Source: Myxococcales bacterium
Lineage (GTDB): Bacteria > Myxococcota_A > UBA9160 > SZUA-336
Length of the DNA: 53,640 bases
Direction of reading: 5' to 3'
Assembly: GCA_013215565.1 (NCBI GenBank)
Contig: JABSQV010000004.1
Coordinates: forward strand, 151,276 to 204,915
Below, in pieces: positions 45,577 through 53,640 of the stretch. Each line of letters starts with the position of its first letter. The stretch's first letter is position 1. The notes beneath the pieces were generated by a model. It was given only the letters and a program-made list of their open reading frames with translations. It searched no databases and had not been told where the DNA came from. Made by a program: the position numbers and the translations under genes.

Positions 45577-46809
45577 ATGGCCCGCATCAACGACCACTAC
45601 CTCAAACTGGCTGGGGGATACCTGTTTCCCGAGGTCGGCCGGCGCGTGGAAGCCTTCCGGGTCGCGCATCCGGACGCCGACCTGATCCGGCTCGGAATCG
45701 GGGATGTCGTGCTCCCGCTCCCTCGGAGCGTGCGCGACGCTATGCACCGAGCCATCGACGAGATGGGAACCGAGGAGGGATTTCGCGGATACGCGCCCGA
45801 CCAGGGCTATCCCTTCCTGCAACAGGCCATCGCCCGGGTCGAATACGGGTCTCGCGGGGTCGAGATCGCACCCGACGAGATCTTCATCTCCGACGGCTCG
45901 AAGTGCGACAGCGCGAACATCCAGGAAATCTTCTCGCCCGAAGCCCGGATCGCGGTGCCCGACCCGACCTATCCGGTCTACGTCGACAGCAACGTGATGG
46001 CCGGACGCTCGGGTCCGGCCGACGCGAACGGAAGTTACGCGGGCCTCGTCTACCTGCCCTGTACGGAAGCGACGGGCTTCCTGCCCGAGCCGCCGGACGA
46101 ACCGGTGGACCTGGTCTACCTCTGCTCTCCGAACAACCCGACGGGCAGCGCGGCCTCACGAGAGCAACTCGAACGCTGGGTGGCCTGGGCAAACCGGAAT
46201 CAGGCGATCCTGCTCTACGACGCCGCGTACGCGTCGTACATCACCCAGGCCGGACTGCCCCACTCGATCTTCGAGATCGAAGGCGCGCGTCGGGTCGCGA
46301 TCGAGTTCCGGAGCCTGTCGAAGAGCGCCGGCTTCACGGGCCTCCGGCTCGCCTGGGTCGCCGTCCCGCGCGAACTCGAGGGGCGCGACGCAAGCGGAGC
46401 GGCGGTTTCCATCTTCGATCTCTGGAAACGCCGTCACGCCACGAAGTTCAACGGTGTGGCGTATCCCGTGCAAGCCGGGGCGGCCGCGGCCTACACCCCC
46501 GAGGGACAGGCCGAGGTGCGAGAACTCGTGGACTATTACCTGGCCAACGCGCGCGCGCTGCTGGAGGGTCTCGGCTCCGCCGGCCTGCGGACCTTCGGGG
46601 GCATCAACGCTCCCTACGTCTGGCTCGAGACGCCGGCCGGCACCGGATCCTGGGAATTCTTTGACCGCCTGCTCGAGGAGTCCAGCCTGGTCGGAACCCC
46701 GGGCGCGGGCTTCGGCCCGGCCGGCGAGGGCTACTTCCGGCTCTCGGCGTTCTCCAAGCGCGACCGGATCGACGAGGCCGTCGGGCGGATCGAGAAGCTC
46801 CGCTTCTAG
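45577..46809 (+). CDS. dapL: LL-diaminopimelate aminotransferase
   Basis: Transaminates tetrahydrodipicolinate directly to LL-diaminopimelate, a short route to lysine and peptidoglycan found in chlamydiae, plants and some deltaproteobacteria. Signatures are ARINDHYLKLAGGYLFPEV, RLGIGDVVLPLP, EEGFRGYAPDQGYPFLQ, ISDGSKCDSANIQEIF, CSPNNPTG and the PLP-lysine segment EFRSLSKSAGFTG. 410 residues from ATG 45577 with GGAG ahead. A TATGCT at 45548-45553 may be the -10 box. The stop overlaps the convergent DUF1990 gene by 4 bp. Confidence 0.95.
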   Translation: MARINDHYLKLAGGYLFPEVGRRVEAFRVAHPDADLIRLGIGDVVLPLPRSVRDAMHRAIDEMGTEEGFRGYAPDQGYPFLQQAIARVEYGSRGVEIAPDEIFISDGSKCDSANIQEIFSPEARIAVPDPTYPVYVDSNVMAGRSGPADANGSYAGLVYLPCTEATGFLPEPPDEPVDLVYLCSPNNPTGSAASREQLERWVAWANRNQAILLYDAAYASYITQAGLPHSIFEIEGARRVAIEFRSLSKSAGFTGLRLAWVAVPRELEGRDASGAAVSIFDLWKRRHATKFNGVAYPVQAGAAAAYTPEGQAEVRELVDYYLANARALLEGLGSAGLRTFGGINAPYVWLETPAGTGSWEFFDRLLEESSLVGTPGAGFGPAGEGYFRLSAFSKRDRIDEAVGRIEKLRF

Positions 46810-47423
46810 CCCGCTCGCGGCGAACCCGGCCCGCTGCCGGAATCAACCGCACGCTGCATCGCGCGCAGTGAGGCGGCCCCGAAGCGGCGCTGCATCCGAC
46901 AGACCCAGGGCAGCCCGACCCCCGGAACCCGGAGCAGCCGGGCTGCCGGCCGCGAGCGCGCGACGATCTCGTAGCGCACGCGGTCGGTGTCGGGCGACCA
47001 CTCCACGCTGAAGCGCTCCTCGCCCTGGATCGCGTGGCCCGGGAGCGTCGCGTAGCAGAACCCGAAGCGCTCGACGGGCGCCGCGCCCCCGACCAGGGAC
47101 ACGATGCGGCTGGGATGAACCGACCAGAGCGGCCCGAGCTTCGCGAGCACGGCGACCGAGCGCCCGACCTCGAGCGGCACCGTCGGCCAGCAGATTTCGA
47201 CTCCCGGGATCGCGAACATCCGCCAGTTCCGGAGCGCCGAGCAGGCGCGCAGGTAGAGCTCCCGCCCGGACCCGAGGTCGAGGCCGTAGCGGTCGAGCCG
47301 GTACCCGCGCGGTGGATCCGGCGCGGGCGCGCCCGGGGCCCGGTAGCTGACCGGCAGCTCGGCGCGGGCGGCGAGCAGCGCCTGGATCTCTCCGGTCCGC
47401 GGACGACGAAGCCCGAGGATCAC
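46806..47423 (-). CDS. DUF1990 family protein
   Basis: 205-residue protein of the DUF1990 (UPF0548) family. Family segments are LPVSYRAPGAPAP, GYRLDRYGLDLGSGRELY, RIVSLVGGAAPVERFGFCYATLPGHAIQGEERF and IVARSRPAARLLRVPG. The fold is START-like, hinting at a hydrophobic ligand, but function is unknown. The start ATG 47423 overlaps the stop of the PafA-like gene as ATGA, so the two are coupled. Confidence 0.85.
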   Translation of the reverse strand: MILGLRRPRTGEIQALLAARAELPVSYRAPGAPAPDPPRGYRLDRYGLDLGSGRELYLRACSALRNWRMFAIPGVEICWPTVPLEVGRSVAVLAKLGPLWSVHPSRIVSLVGGAAPVERFGFCYATLPGHAIQGEERFSVEWSPDTDRVRYEIVARSRPAARLLRVPGVGLPWVCRMQRRFGAASLRAMQRAVDSGSGPGSPRAG

Positions 47424-49063
47424 TCGCCGCGTGCGCGCAGGGGAAGCGGCTCCCCGGCCAGACCGCCGGGAACCTCGATCCCGATTTCGCGGGCCAGGGT
47501 GGGTGCGATGTCGACGGTGGCCGCCGGGCCCCGGATCAGTCCGGGCTCGACCCCGGCGCCCCAGAAGATCACGGGGACCGCGCGATCATAGAGGTAGGGC
47601 GAGCCGTGACTTGTCCCGAAATCGAAGGGGCTGAGCAGGCAGGTCGCTTCGAGTTGCACGGCGAGGTCGGCGCTCCGCTCGGGGTCGAAGGAGTTGGCGT
47701 AGAGCCGGGCGAACTCGCTCGGCCCGGAGCCTTTGGCGATCTCGTCGGGCGTCCAGACGCGGGCCACGCTCTCGCGCGACTCGAGGTAGGCCTTGGCCAG
47801 GCCCAGGATCTCATCGGTGGAGACACCGCGCTCGGCCGCGAGCGGGCGGTTCACGCTGAGGCCGGCGCTCGAGAACACCAGCCAGGGCGCGGGCCACGAG
47901 AGCCAGGGGCCGAACTCGAAGTGAAGCCTGGCAACCAGCCCGAACCCGAGCCAGCGGAGACTCTCGCGGCCGCCGTCCTTCGGGCAGCGGCTGCCTCCCG
48001 TCTCGCTGAGCCACTCGGGAAGTGGCAGCACCCCGTGATCGGCGGTGAGCACCACCAGCAGACGGCCCGGCCCCACACGCTGTTCGAGAAACGCGAGAAA
48101 CTCTCCGAGGCCCTCGTCCAGGCGCTGGAGCGCGTCGTGGGCCTCCCAGGACTCGGGGCCGTAGAAATGTCCGACGGTGTCGGTGGCCGCGAGCGAGATC
48201 GCGAGCAGATCGGTGCCGTCTCCCTCGCCAAGCTGCTCCTGCTCGACCAGGGTGCGCGCGAAGCGCAGCGTCGCGAGATCGGAATACGGCGTGAAGTACA
48301 GGCTCTCGAGCGACTCCGCGAGTGTTTCCCCGCGAATCGGGTGGGGGCTCGCGCGACGGAACCGGTCTGACTCCGCGGGGTAGTCATCCGGGCGCGGCGC
48401 GCCGGCCGGGACCGGGTACGTCCAGAACTCGGGCACCCCGTCGAACAGTCCCTCGCCCTCGCGATTCAGCTCGCGAACCCATCCGGGAAGCTCCGGCAGA
48501 TAGTAGCGGCTGGTCGTGAAGCCCAGCGCCGCCTGATCCAGCCAGTAGGCGGCATCCGGCCGCCGGCCGCCCAGCGCAATCGCGGAGCGGTCCTTCTGTG
48601 CCACGCTGAACACGCGAGCCGCAGGCCGGGCCCGCTTCATCCAATCCCCGAGCGCGTCGACCCGGATCAGCCGCGGCGAGCGCCCGAGCGTCCCTCCGAG
48701 GGTCCGCGCATCGGGCGCGTCGTCCTGCACGCAGTAGACGACCTGCGCGGTCTCCGGATCCACGAAGGAATTGCCGGGCACGCCGGCCGGCCCCGGATGC
48801 CGGCCGGTCAGCATCGTCACATGCCCGGGACAGGTCTGGGTCAGGGCGTGTTCGAGCACCGCGTCGCGAAAGAAGCGTCCCTCGCGCACCAGCCGGCCCA
48901 GTCCGCCCGGAAGTTCCGCATTCACCCGATCGGTGCGCAACTGGTCGACCGCCACGAGCAGCACGAGCCCCGGCGCATCGGCGCGGGCGGAGGTCGCGAC
49001 TGAGCACGCGGCCCAAACCGCGACGGTCGCGACGGTCGCGAGGGTCGCTGGAACGCGGCGCAC
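47420..49063 (-). CDS. Secreted PafA-like alkaline phosphatase superfamily protein
   Basis: Predicted exported phosphomonoesterase or phosphodiesterase. The N-terminus (about 1-28) is a signal peptide ending SVATSARA before DAPG. Zinc-site motifs follow: LLVAVDQLRTDRV (Asp), LTQTCPGHVTMLTGRHPGPAGVPGN with the nucleophile Thr, AATDTVGHFYGP (Asp, His), LTADHGVLP (Asp-His) and a late SHGSPYLYD (His). The pattern is closest to phosphate-irrepressible PafA. I chose GTG 49063, which starts the signal peptide, giving 547 residues; the frame back to 49675 is antisense. It is 11 bp downstream of the glutaredoxin gene. Confidence 0.87.
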   Translation of the reverse strand: MRRVPATLATVATVAVWAACSVATSARADAPGLVLLVAVDQLRTDRVNAELPGGLGRLVREGRFFRDAVLEHALTQTCPGHVTMLTGRHPGPAGVPGNSFVDPETAQVVYCVQDDAPDARTLGGTLGRSPRLIRVDALGDWMKRARPAARVFSVAQKDRSAIALGGRRPDAAYWLDQAALGFTTSRYYLPELPGWVRELNREGEGLFDGVPEFWTYPVPAGAPRPDDYPAESDRFRRASPHPIRGETLAESLESLYFTPYSDLATLRFARTLVEQEQLGEGDGTDLLAISLAATDTVGHFYGPESWEAHDALQRLDEGLGEFLAFLEQRVGPGRLLVVLTADHGVLPLPEWLSETGGSRCPKDGGRESLRWLGFGLVARLHFEFGPWLSWPAPWLVFSSAGLSVNRPLAAERGVSTDEILGLAKAYLESRESVARVWTPDEIAKGSGPSEFARLYANSFDPERSADLAVQLEATCLLSPFDFGTSHGSPYLYDRAVPVIFWGAGVEPGLIRGPAATVDIAPTLAREIGIEVPGGLAGEPLPLRARGE

Positions 49064-49074
49064 GCCCGATCGGA

Positions 49075-49452
49075 TCAGCCGGACGCGTCGGAGGGTTCGG
49101 GGGAACCGGCCTCGCCCTGCGCGCTCTCGGCCACCTGCTCGAGCACGGGTGCGAGTTCTCCGCTCTCGTGCATCTCGCAGACGATGTCGCAGCCTCCCAC
49201 GAACTCGCCGCCGACGTAGAGCTGCGGGACCGTGGGCCAGCTGGCGTACTCCTTGACGCCCTCGCGCACGAGCGGATTCGCGAGCACGTCCACGGTCCGG
49301 AACGGAACGCCATAGGATTCGAGCACCTGGATCGTACGGGCCGAGAACCCGCACTGCGGAAAGGTCGGGGTCCCCTTCATGAACAGCAGAATCGGAGTCT
49401 GCTTGACCGCCTCGTCGATCTGATCCAGCACTTCCTGGGAAATCTCCGACAT
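49075..49452 (-). CDS. grxD: Monothiol glutaredoxin (Grx4/GrxD type)
   Basis: CGFS-type glutaredoxin that carries [2Fe-2S] clusters for delivery to client proteins. The signature is FMKGTPTFPQCGFSARTIQ (active Cys about residue 34), with the cis-proline WPTVPQLYV and GGCDIV for glutathione binding. An acidic C-terminal extension (about 105-125, ESAQGEAGSPEPSDAS) is unusual. ATG 49452 with GGAGG upstream. First of the run Grx, PafA-like, DUF1990. Confidence 0.95.
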   Translation of the reverse strand: MSEISQEVLDQIDEAVKQTPILLFMKGTPTFPQCGFSARTIQVLESYGVPFRTVDVLANPLVREGVKEYASWPTVPQLYVGGEFVGGCDIVCEMHESGELAPVLEQVAESAQGEAGSPEPSDASG

Positions 49453-49495
49453 CCTCGCTTTTCCTCCGCCCGCGCGACCGCTCAGACCCGAAAGG

Positions 49496-49501
49496 TATCA
49501 T
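49496..49501 (+). promoter_or_regulatory. TATCAT -10 box, 7 nt before GTG 49509
   Basis: TATCAT is followed by seven bases and the GTG of the acyl-CoA dehydrogenase. The gap lacks a Shine-Dalgarno. One of the clearest leaderless candidates in the window. Confidence 0.55.
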
Positions 49502-49508
49502 CCCGGTC

Positions 49509-50666
49509 GTGGATTTCCGACTCAGCCGTGCCGAGACCGAGCTTCGGGAGGCGGTGCGCACGTTCCTGGCGGCCGACCCGGCGATTGCGGCGCGTCCGTT
49601 CCCGGAGGACGGCTGGATTACGGGCTTCGACCCGGCGTTCTCGGCGCGCCTGGCGGAACGCGGTTTCGTGGGCATGACCTGGCCCGTGGCGCTCGGCGGT
49701 GGCGAGCGCAGCTACGTCGAGCGGCTGGTCGTGACCGAAGAGCTGTTGCGCGCGGGCGCCCCGGTCGCCGCCCACTGGTTCGGCGACCGTCAGATCGGGC
49801 CGGCGCTGCTCGCGCACGGGAACCAGGCGCAGCAGCGCAGCTTGATCCCGGCGATCGCGCGCGCGGAAATCTGCTTCTGCATCGGCATGAGCGAGCCGGG
49901 CGCAGGCAGCGACCTCTCGGCACTTCAGACCCGGGCCCGGCGCGACGGCGAGAGCTACGTGATCTCGGGCCAGAAGACCTGGACGAGCTTCGCGGACCGC
50001 GCCGACTACTGCTATCTGGTCGCGCGCACCGATCCCGCAGCCCGGCCCCACCGCGGAATCAGCGAACTTCTGGTACCGATGGACGCCCCCGGAATTACGG
50101 TGCGCCCGATCGTCGACATCGTCGGAGATTCGCATTTCGGCGAGGTCTTCTTCGACGAGGTCCGGATTCCGTGCGAGATGCGGATCGGCACCGAGAACCG
50201 CGGCTGGTACCAGATCATGGAACAGCTCGACTACGAGCGAAGCGGCATCGAGCGGCTGATCTCGAACTACCCGCTCTGGCGCGATCTGCTGCGCTCTGCA
50301 AAGGCGAGCGGCAGGGCCCGGGACCCGAGACTGCGCCAGCGAATCGCCGCGATCGAGATCGGCTATCACGCCGGCCGGCTGATGGTGTACCGGGTCGCGC
50401 GGGAACTCTCGGAGGGGCGGGTCCCGAATCGGGAGACGGCGGCGGCCAAAGTCTTCTGCACCAACCTCGAGCAGCAGCTGGCCGATCTCGCGGGCGAAAT
50501 CCTGGGACCCGCCGTGCAGCTGGCCCCCGCGTCCGCGCGCGCTCCTCTCGGCGGCCGGGCGGCGCGAGCGCTGCTCTACGCGCAGGCGTATACGATCCAG
50601 GGCGGTACCGACAACATCTTGCGGAACATCATCGCCACCCGAGGTCTGGGTCTGCCCGCGCAGTAG
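49509..50666 (+). CDS. Acyl-CoA dehydrogenase
   Basis: 385-residue flavoprotein of the acyl-CoA dehydrogenase family. FCIGMSEPGAGSDLSALQTRA is the FAD and substrate region (about 124-144), ISGQKTWTSFADRADYCYLVART follows, and IQGGTDNILRNIIATRGLGLP is the C-terminal FAD segment. DYERSGIERLI occupies the usual helix of the C-terminal domain. GTG 49509 is seven bases after TATCAT. The chain-length or substrate class is not evident. It is convergent with a second, larger dehydrogenase. Confidence 0.93.
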   Translation: MDFRLSRAETELREAVRTFLAADPAIAARPFPEDGWITGFDPAFSARLAERGFVGMTWPVALGGGERSYVERLVVTEELLRAGAPVAAHWFGDRQIGPALLAHGNQAQQRSLIPAIARAEICFCIGMSEPGAGSDLSALQTRARRDGESYVISGQKTWTSFADRADYCYLVARTDPAARPHRGISELLVPMDAPGITVRPIVDIVGDSHFGEVFFDEVRIPCEMRIGTENRGWYQIMEQLDYERSGIERLISNYPLWRDLLRSAKASGRARDPRLRQRIAAIEIGYHAGRLMVYRVARELSEGRVPNRETAAAKVFCTNLEQQLADLAGEILGPAVQLAPASARAPLGGRAARALLYAQAYTIQGGTDNILRNIIATRGLGLPAQ

Positions 50667-50708
50667 AGCGGCGCGAGCGTGGAGCAGGCGCCGCGGACGC
50701 GGCCGGGC

Positions 50709-52436
50709 CTAGCGGTGGAGATCGATGATGCGCTCGCAGCGCTCGACCCGCGAGCCGTCGCCTTCCGACACGCGCCGCGCGTACATCGCGAGCTCGAGCA
50801 TCTTGAGATTCACCCAGGACACGGCGAGGTCGAGGCGCTCCGGATCGGCCTGCGCCTGACGCAGCAGTTCGGTTCCCACGATCACGTGGATCACCATCTC
50901 GCCGACGTCCCGGGCGGAGAGCAGCGCGTAGCCCGGGTCGGCGATCAGGGAGGCGGATGCCTCGTTGATGGCTGCGATTCCGGCACGCACCTTGTCGGCG
51001 AACTCCCGGAGCGGCGCCTCGGTCATCGTCTCGAGCTCCCGCTCGAGCTGCTCGAATACCACCTGCAACGCACCGCGGCCGATTTCCTTCAATGCGAACG
51101 AGACCTGGATTTCAGAGGTCCCCTCGTAGATGGTGGTGATGATTCCATCCAGGTGAAGCCGGCCCGCGACGGACTCCTCCATAAAGCCGAGTCCACCGTG
51201 GACCTGGATCGCGTTCCGGGTCACGCTGTCGCAGTATTCGGTTGCCAGGTACTTGGCGAGCGGCGTCAGCAGCCGAATCCGGATCGAATTCCGGTCGTGC
51301 TCCTCGCGGTAGCTCGCCCGCTCGGCCTCCGACAGATCGCTCTCGCGCGCCAGAAAGGCCTCGATCGCCTGATTCTGATCGACCAGCGTCGTACAGCGAT
51401 AGAGCAGAGCGCGGCTGGCTTCCACGTAGAGGACCATGCGCGAGAGCATGCTCTTCATGAGCGGCTGGTCGCCGATCGGCCCACCGAACTGTTTGCGCTC
51501 CCGGGCATAGGCGAGCGCTTCGTGAAGGGCGGCCTCGGCAATCCCGATCCCCTGTCCGGCGACGCCGAGCCGGGCGTTGTTCATCAGGTCGAGCATGGCC
51601 TTGAAGCCCTCGCCCTTGTTCCCGATGCGGAAGGCCTGCGCGTGTTCGAAGCAAACCACCGCCGTGGGCGAACCGTGAATCCCAAGCTTGTGCTCGAGCC
51701 GCTCGACGCCGACGCCGTTCGGGGTTCCATCGGCCAGGCTGCGCGGACACACGAAGAGCGAGAGCCCCTTGGTGGTTCCGCGGGACTGATCGAAGCCCTG
51801 CGCATCGCGCGCCAGGACCAGATGGATCTCGGCGCCACCGTTGGTGATGAAGACCTTCTGCCCATCCAGAAAGATCTGCCCGTCCGCCTCGGTGGCGCGC
51901 GTCGTGATGGCCCCGAGATCCGACCCGGCCTGGGGCTCGGTGAGATCCATGGCACCCTGCACCTCGCCGGACGCGAAGCGCGGCAGGTACTCCTGGCAGA
52001 TCTCCTCGGAGCCGTAGCGCTGGATGTCTTCTGCGACGCCGGCCTGCAGGCCCACGATGGTCATGAGCGCGGCGTCGGCGCGTGCGACCATCTGGAGCAC
52101 GATGTTCGCGACAAAGCTCGGCAGGTCGAAACCACCGTATTTTTCGGAGACCGAGAGGCTCACGAGCCCGGCTTCGCGCAGGCGCTCGTATCCATGCGCC
52201 ACATGCGCCGGGAACACGACCATCCCGTCCACGATCCGGGCCGGCTCCGCCCAGCCAGCGCGAGACTCCGTCTCGATGTCCTGGCAGATCTCGGCCGCGG
52301 CCTCGAGCACGCCGAGAATCGCGCCCTTCTCTGCCTCGACGTCTACGTCCTCGCCCTTCTTGAGACGGAAGTAGCTGTCCCAGTCGATCAGCTTCTCCAC
52401 GTAGACGCGGATCCCGTCGCTCAGATAGCTTGCCAT
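50709..52436 (-). CDS. Large acyl-CoA dehydrogenase (DmdC-like length)
   Basis: 575-residue acyl-CoA dehydrogenase with an extended N-terminus and a C-terminal extra helical domain, the size class that includes DmdC and other large family members. AMDLTEPQAGSDLGAITTRA is the substrate/FAD motif, FLDGQKVFITNGGAEIHLVLARD follows, NAIQVHGGLGFMEESVAGRLH is in the second half and IYEGTSEIQVSFAL near residue 445. ATG 52436 gives MASYLSDGIRVYVEK; frame upstream to 52475 is not needed. DmdC identity itself is not claimed: no dmdA or dmdB is present. Confidence 0.9.
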   Translation of the reverse strand: MASYLSDGIRVYVEKLIDWDSYFRLKKGEDVDVEAEKGAILGVLEAAAEICQDIETESRAGWAEPARIVDGMVVFPAHVAHGYERLREAGLVSLSVSEKYGGFDLPSFVANIVLQMVARADAALMTIVGLQAGVAEDIQRYGSEEICQEYLPRFASGEVQGAMDLTEPQAGSDLGAITTRATEADGQIFLDGQKVFITNGGAEIHLVLARDAQGFDQSRGTTKGLSLFVCPRSLADGTPNGVGVERLEHKLGIHGSPTAVVCFEHAQAFRIGNKGEGFKAMLDLMNNARLGVAGQGIGIAEAALHEALAYARERKQFGGPIGDQPLMKSMLSRMVLYVEASRALLYRCTTLVDQNQAIEAFLARESDLSEAERASYREEHDRNSIRIRLLTPLAKYLATEYCDSVTRNAIQVHGGLGFMEESVAGRLHLDGIITTIYEGTSEIQVSFALKEIGRGALQVVFEQLERELETMTEAPLREFADKVRAGIAAINEASASLIADPGYALLSARDVGEMVIHVIVGTELLRQAQADPERLDLAVSWVNLKMLELAMYARRVSEGDGSRVERCERIIDLHR

Positions 52437-52606
52437 GGCCGCGCTCCTGTCGCCCGTTGGCGTCAGCGGGGGCATCGATTCGCGAGCACCGGAATCTCCC
52501 GCTTTCTGCCGGATCGGGTCTACCGGAATGACGCTTTAGTCTAGCGCCGTCGGCGTGCGATACTCACGCGAGCCCCCCAAGGCGTCGTGCGCATGCAGGA
52601 GGGTCC

Positions 52607-53251
52607 ATGTACGCAGGTCGCATCGTGGCTGCCGGCCGCACCCGTTCGGGTGCCAATGCGGCACTCTACCGGGTCTCGTCCCGATCCTTTCCAAACCGCC
52701 AGGCCGTCGATCTCGGGGGACGTCTCGCAATCGTCCCGCGCGAGGGACACGAGGGCGATGTCTACAAGAATCCCTACATCGCCTATAACTGCCTGCGCAT
52801 CGCGGACACGTTTGCCATCGCCACGAACGGAACCCAGACCGACCCCGTGGCGGAAAAGATCGCGGCCGGGACCGCCCCGCGCGACGCCCTGGTCCAGGCG
52901 CTCAGCACGCTCGACTACGAGAAGGACGACTACAACACGCCCCGAATCGCGGCGGTCGTCCCCGAAGCAGGCGACGAAGCCTGGCTCGGTATCGTCCGTC
53001 ACGACGCCCTGATCGTCCGGGCCGTACCGCTCGTCGCCGGCCGCGCGACCTGGCTCTCGACCTACGAGGGAGACGAGATCCAGGGCCCGGGCGGGCCACA
53101 GGAGTTCGACTTCGATGCGGGTGACGCGCTGGAAGCCGCGCGCTTTGTGGTTACGGGAGGCGACTTCTCGAAGCTCACGAACCCGGTGACCAGCGCGGCG
53201 GCGCTCGCGACCGCCCGCGGCTTCGAACTCGCGACCTTCCAGGTTCCCTAG
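52607..53251 (+). CDS. Archaeal-type IMP cyclohydrolase (PurO family)
   Basis: Predicted to close FAICAR to IMP, the last step of purine synthesis, in the stand-alone PurO fold rather than bacterial PurH. MYAGRIVAAGRTRSGANAAL, YRVSSRSFPNRQAV, YIAYNCLRI and ATNGTQTDPVAEKIAAG, then DYNTPRIAAVV, match the family. 214 residues from ATG 52607, preceded by GCAGGAGGGTCC, a strong Shine-Dalgarno. Whether PurH also exists elsewhere in the genome cannot be seen. PurO-like proteins are known from some bacteria. Confidence 0.82.
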   Translation: MYAGRIVAAGRTRSGANAALYRVSSRSFPNRQAVDLGGRLAIVPREGHEGDVYKNPYIAYNCLRIADTFAIATNGTQTDPVAEKIAAGTAPRDALVQALSTLDYEKDDYNTPRIAAVVPEAGDEAWLGIVRHDALIVRAVPLVAGRATWLSTYEGDEIQGPGGPQEFDFDAGDALEAARFVVTGGDFSKLTNPVTSAAALATARGFELATFQVP

Positions 53252-53290
53252 GGCTCCGGGGCGCCCGCGAAAGCCGGCCCGCGCCGCCGT

Positions 53291-53640
53291 CTAACTCCAG
53301 GCGAAGACCGGCTGCTCGTAGTGCGCGACGCGCGTGTCGCGGCCTCGGATCCCCACCTCGAACAACTGGTAGATCATGGCCGCCGTCGGCGAGTGGACCA
53401 GCGTCCCCACGAGCGGCAGCGAGAGCACGGGGCGATCGCTCTCGGGGATCTTGCGCAGCACCGGTATTCCGGGCCGCGCGAGTTCGGAAAACGGAACCCG
53501 GTACGCAATCGCCACCTCGGCCGGGTCGGGGCGAAGCCCGCGCTGGTTCCCGGACCAGACCACGACCGGCGTGATCACGAACCCCGAGCGGGTCGCAAAG
53601 TCGTCCAGCGAACCGAGCACGCTCGACGGCGCGAGTTCCA
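53291..53640 (-). CDS. CoA pyrophosphatase-like Nudix protein (5' truncated)
   Basis: The C-terminal part of a NudL/NUDT7-like Nudix hydrolase whose start lies beyond the window end; the frame is open to the last bases. LAPSSVLGSLDDFATRSGFVITPVVVW matches the CoA pyrophosphatase segment after the Nudix box, where LDD and T.SGF.VTPV are conserved. The Nudix box itself is outside. A GTG at 53620 is inside the motif and is not the true start. The last residues are RVAHYEQPVFAWS. Confidence 0.8.
   Translation of the reverse strand, partial: ELAPSSVLGSLDDFATRSGFVITPVVVWSGNQRGLRPDPAEVAIAYRVPFSELARPGIPVLRKIPESDRPVLSLPLVGTLVHSPTAAMIYQLFEVGIRGRDTRVAHYEQPVFAWS

Noticed and set aside
49021-49045. Short direct repeats GCGACGGTC
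   Set aside because: They encode the repeated Ala-Thr-Val stretch of the PafA-like signal peptide; a coding explanation is sufficient.

Overview
The window is 53.6 kb of dense, GC-rich bacterial chromosome. It holds about 50 protein genes, no rRNA or tRNA that I can see, no insertion sequence, no CRISPR array and no non-coding stretch over 300 bp. Several features suggest an uncultured deltaproteobacterial-grade lineage such as Myxococcota or Binatota: LL-diaminopimelate aminotransferase, family 5 UDG, a paired DUF1501/DUF1800, several acyl-CoA dehydrogenases, and a bacterial histone-fold protein. This placement is inference; no marker gene here fixes the phylum.

Layout. 1-7.6 kb: glmU (cut by the window edge), glmS, a PcrA-type helicase, a GNAT acetyltransferase, a PP2C phosphatase, hpt and a NUDT19-like Nudix protein. 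7.6-14.4 kb: a saccharopine-dehydrogenase-like protein, a YdjC deacetylase, the DUF1501/DUF1800 export pair, an RluA-type pseudouridine synthase, a 63-residue histone-fold protein, and a secreted MA-type metalloprotease. 14.2-16.6 kb: a carbamoyltransferase / SxtJ / DUF5989 operon on the minus strand. 16.8-21.4 kb: a membrane protein, an isochorismatase-family hydrolase, UDGb, an unknown protein, and a GH35-like protein that lacks the expected acid/base glutamate. 21.5-25.6 kb: a tightly coupled four-gene operon encoding a class III aminotransferase, a LuxE-like acyl-protein synthetase, a LuxC-like acyl reductase and a VOC protein. 25.6-30.7 kb: a hydrolase fused to a membrane domain, divergent from a D-threonine-aldolase-like enzyme, an NmrA-type reductase and a flippase-like membrane protein, then a CDP-alcohol phosphatidyltransferase. 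30.7-42.7 kb is mostly housekeeping: an acyl-CoA dehydrogenase coupled to proS, RNase D, aminopeptidase P, acs, an M23 peptidase, mutY, an Smr protein and aroC. 42.8-53.6 kb: a DUF4079 membrane protein, a PAS protein, a CinA-like protein, ferredoxin plus CbiX, dapL, DUF1990, a PafA-like phosphatase, Grx4, two acyl-CoA dehydrogenases, an archaeal-type IMP cyclohydrolase, and a CoA-pyrophosphatase-like Nudix protein cut by the window end.

Three observations stand out. First, the small histone-fold protein carries the archaeal RKT...D signature and has the most consensus-like promoter and one of the clearest Shine-Dalgarno sequences in the window. Second, thirteen starts on both strands are preceded by a TANNNT box 6-8 nt upstream, which implies widespread leaderless transcription. 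Third, the aminotransferase-LuxE-LuxC-VOC operon looks like an acid-to-aldehyde-to-amine pathway of unknown substrate.
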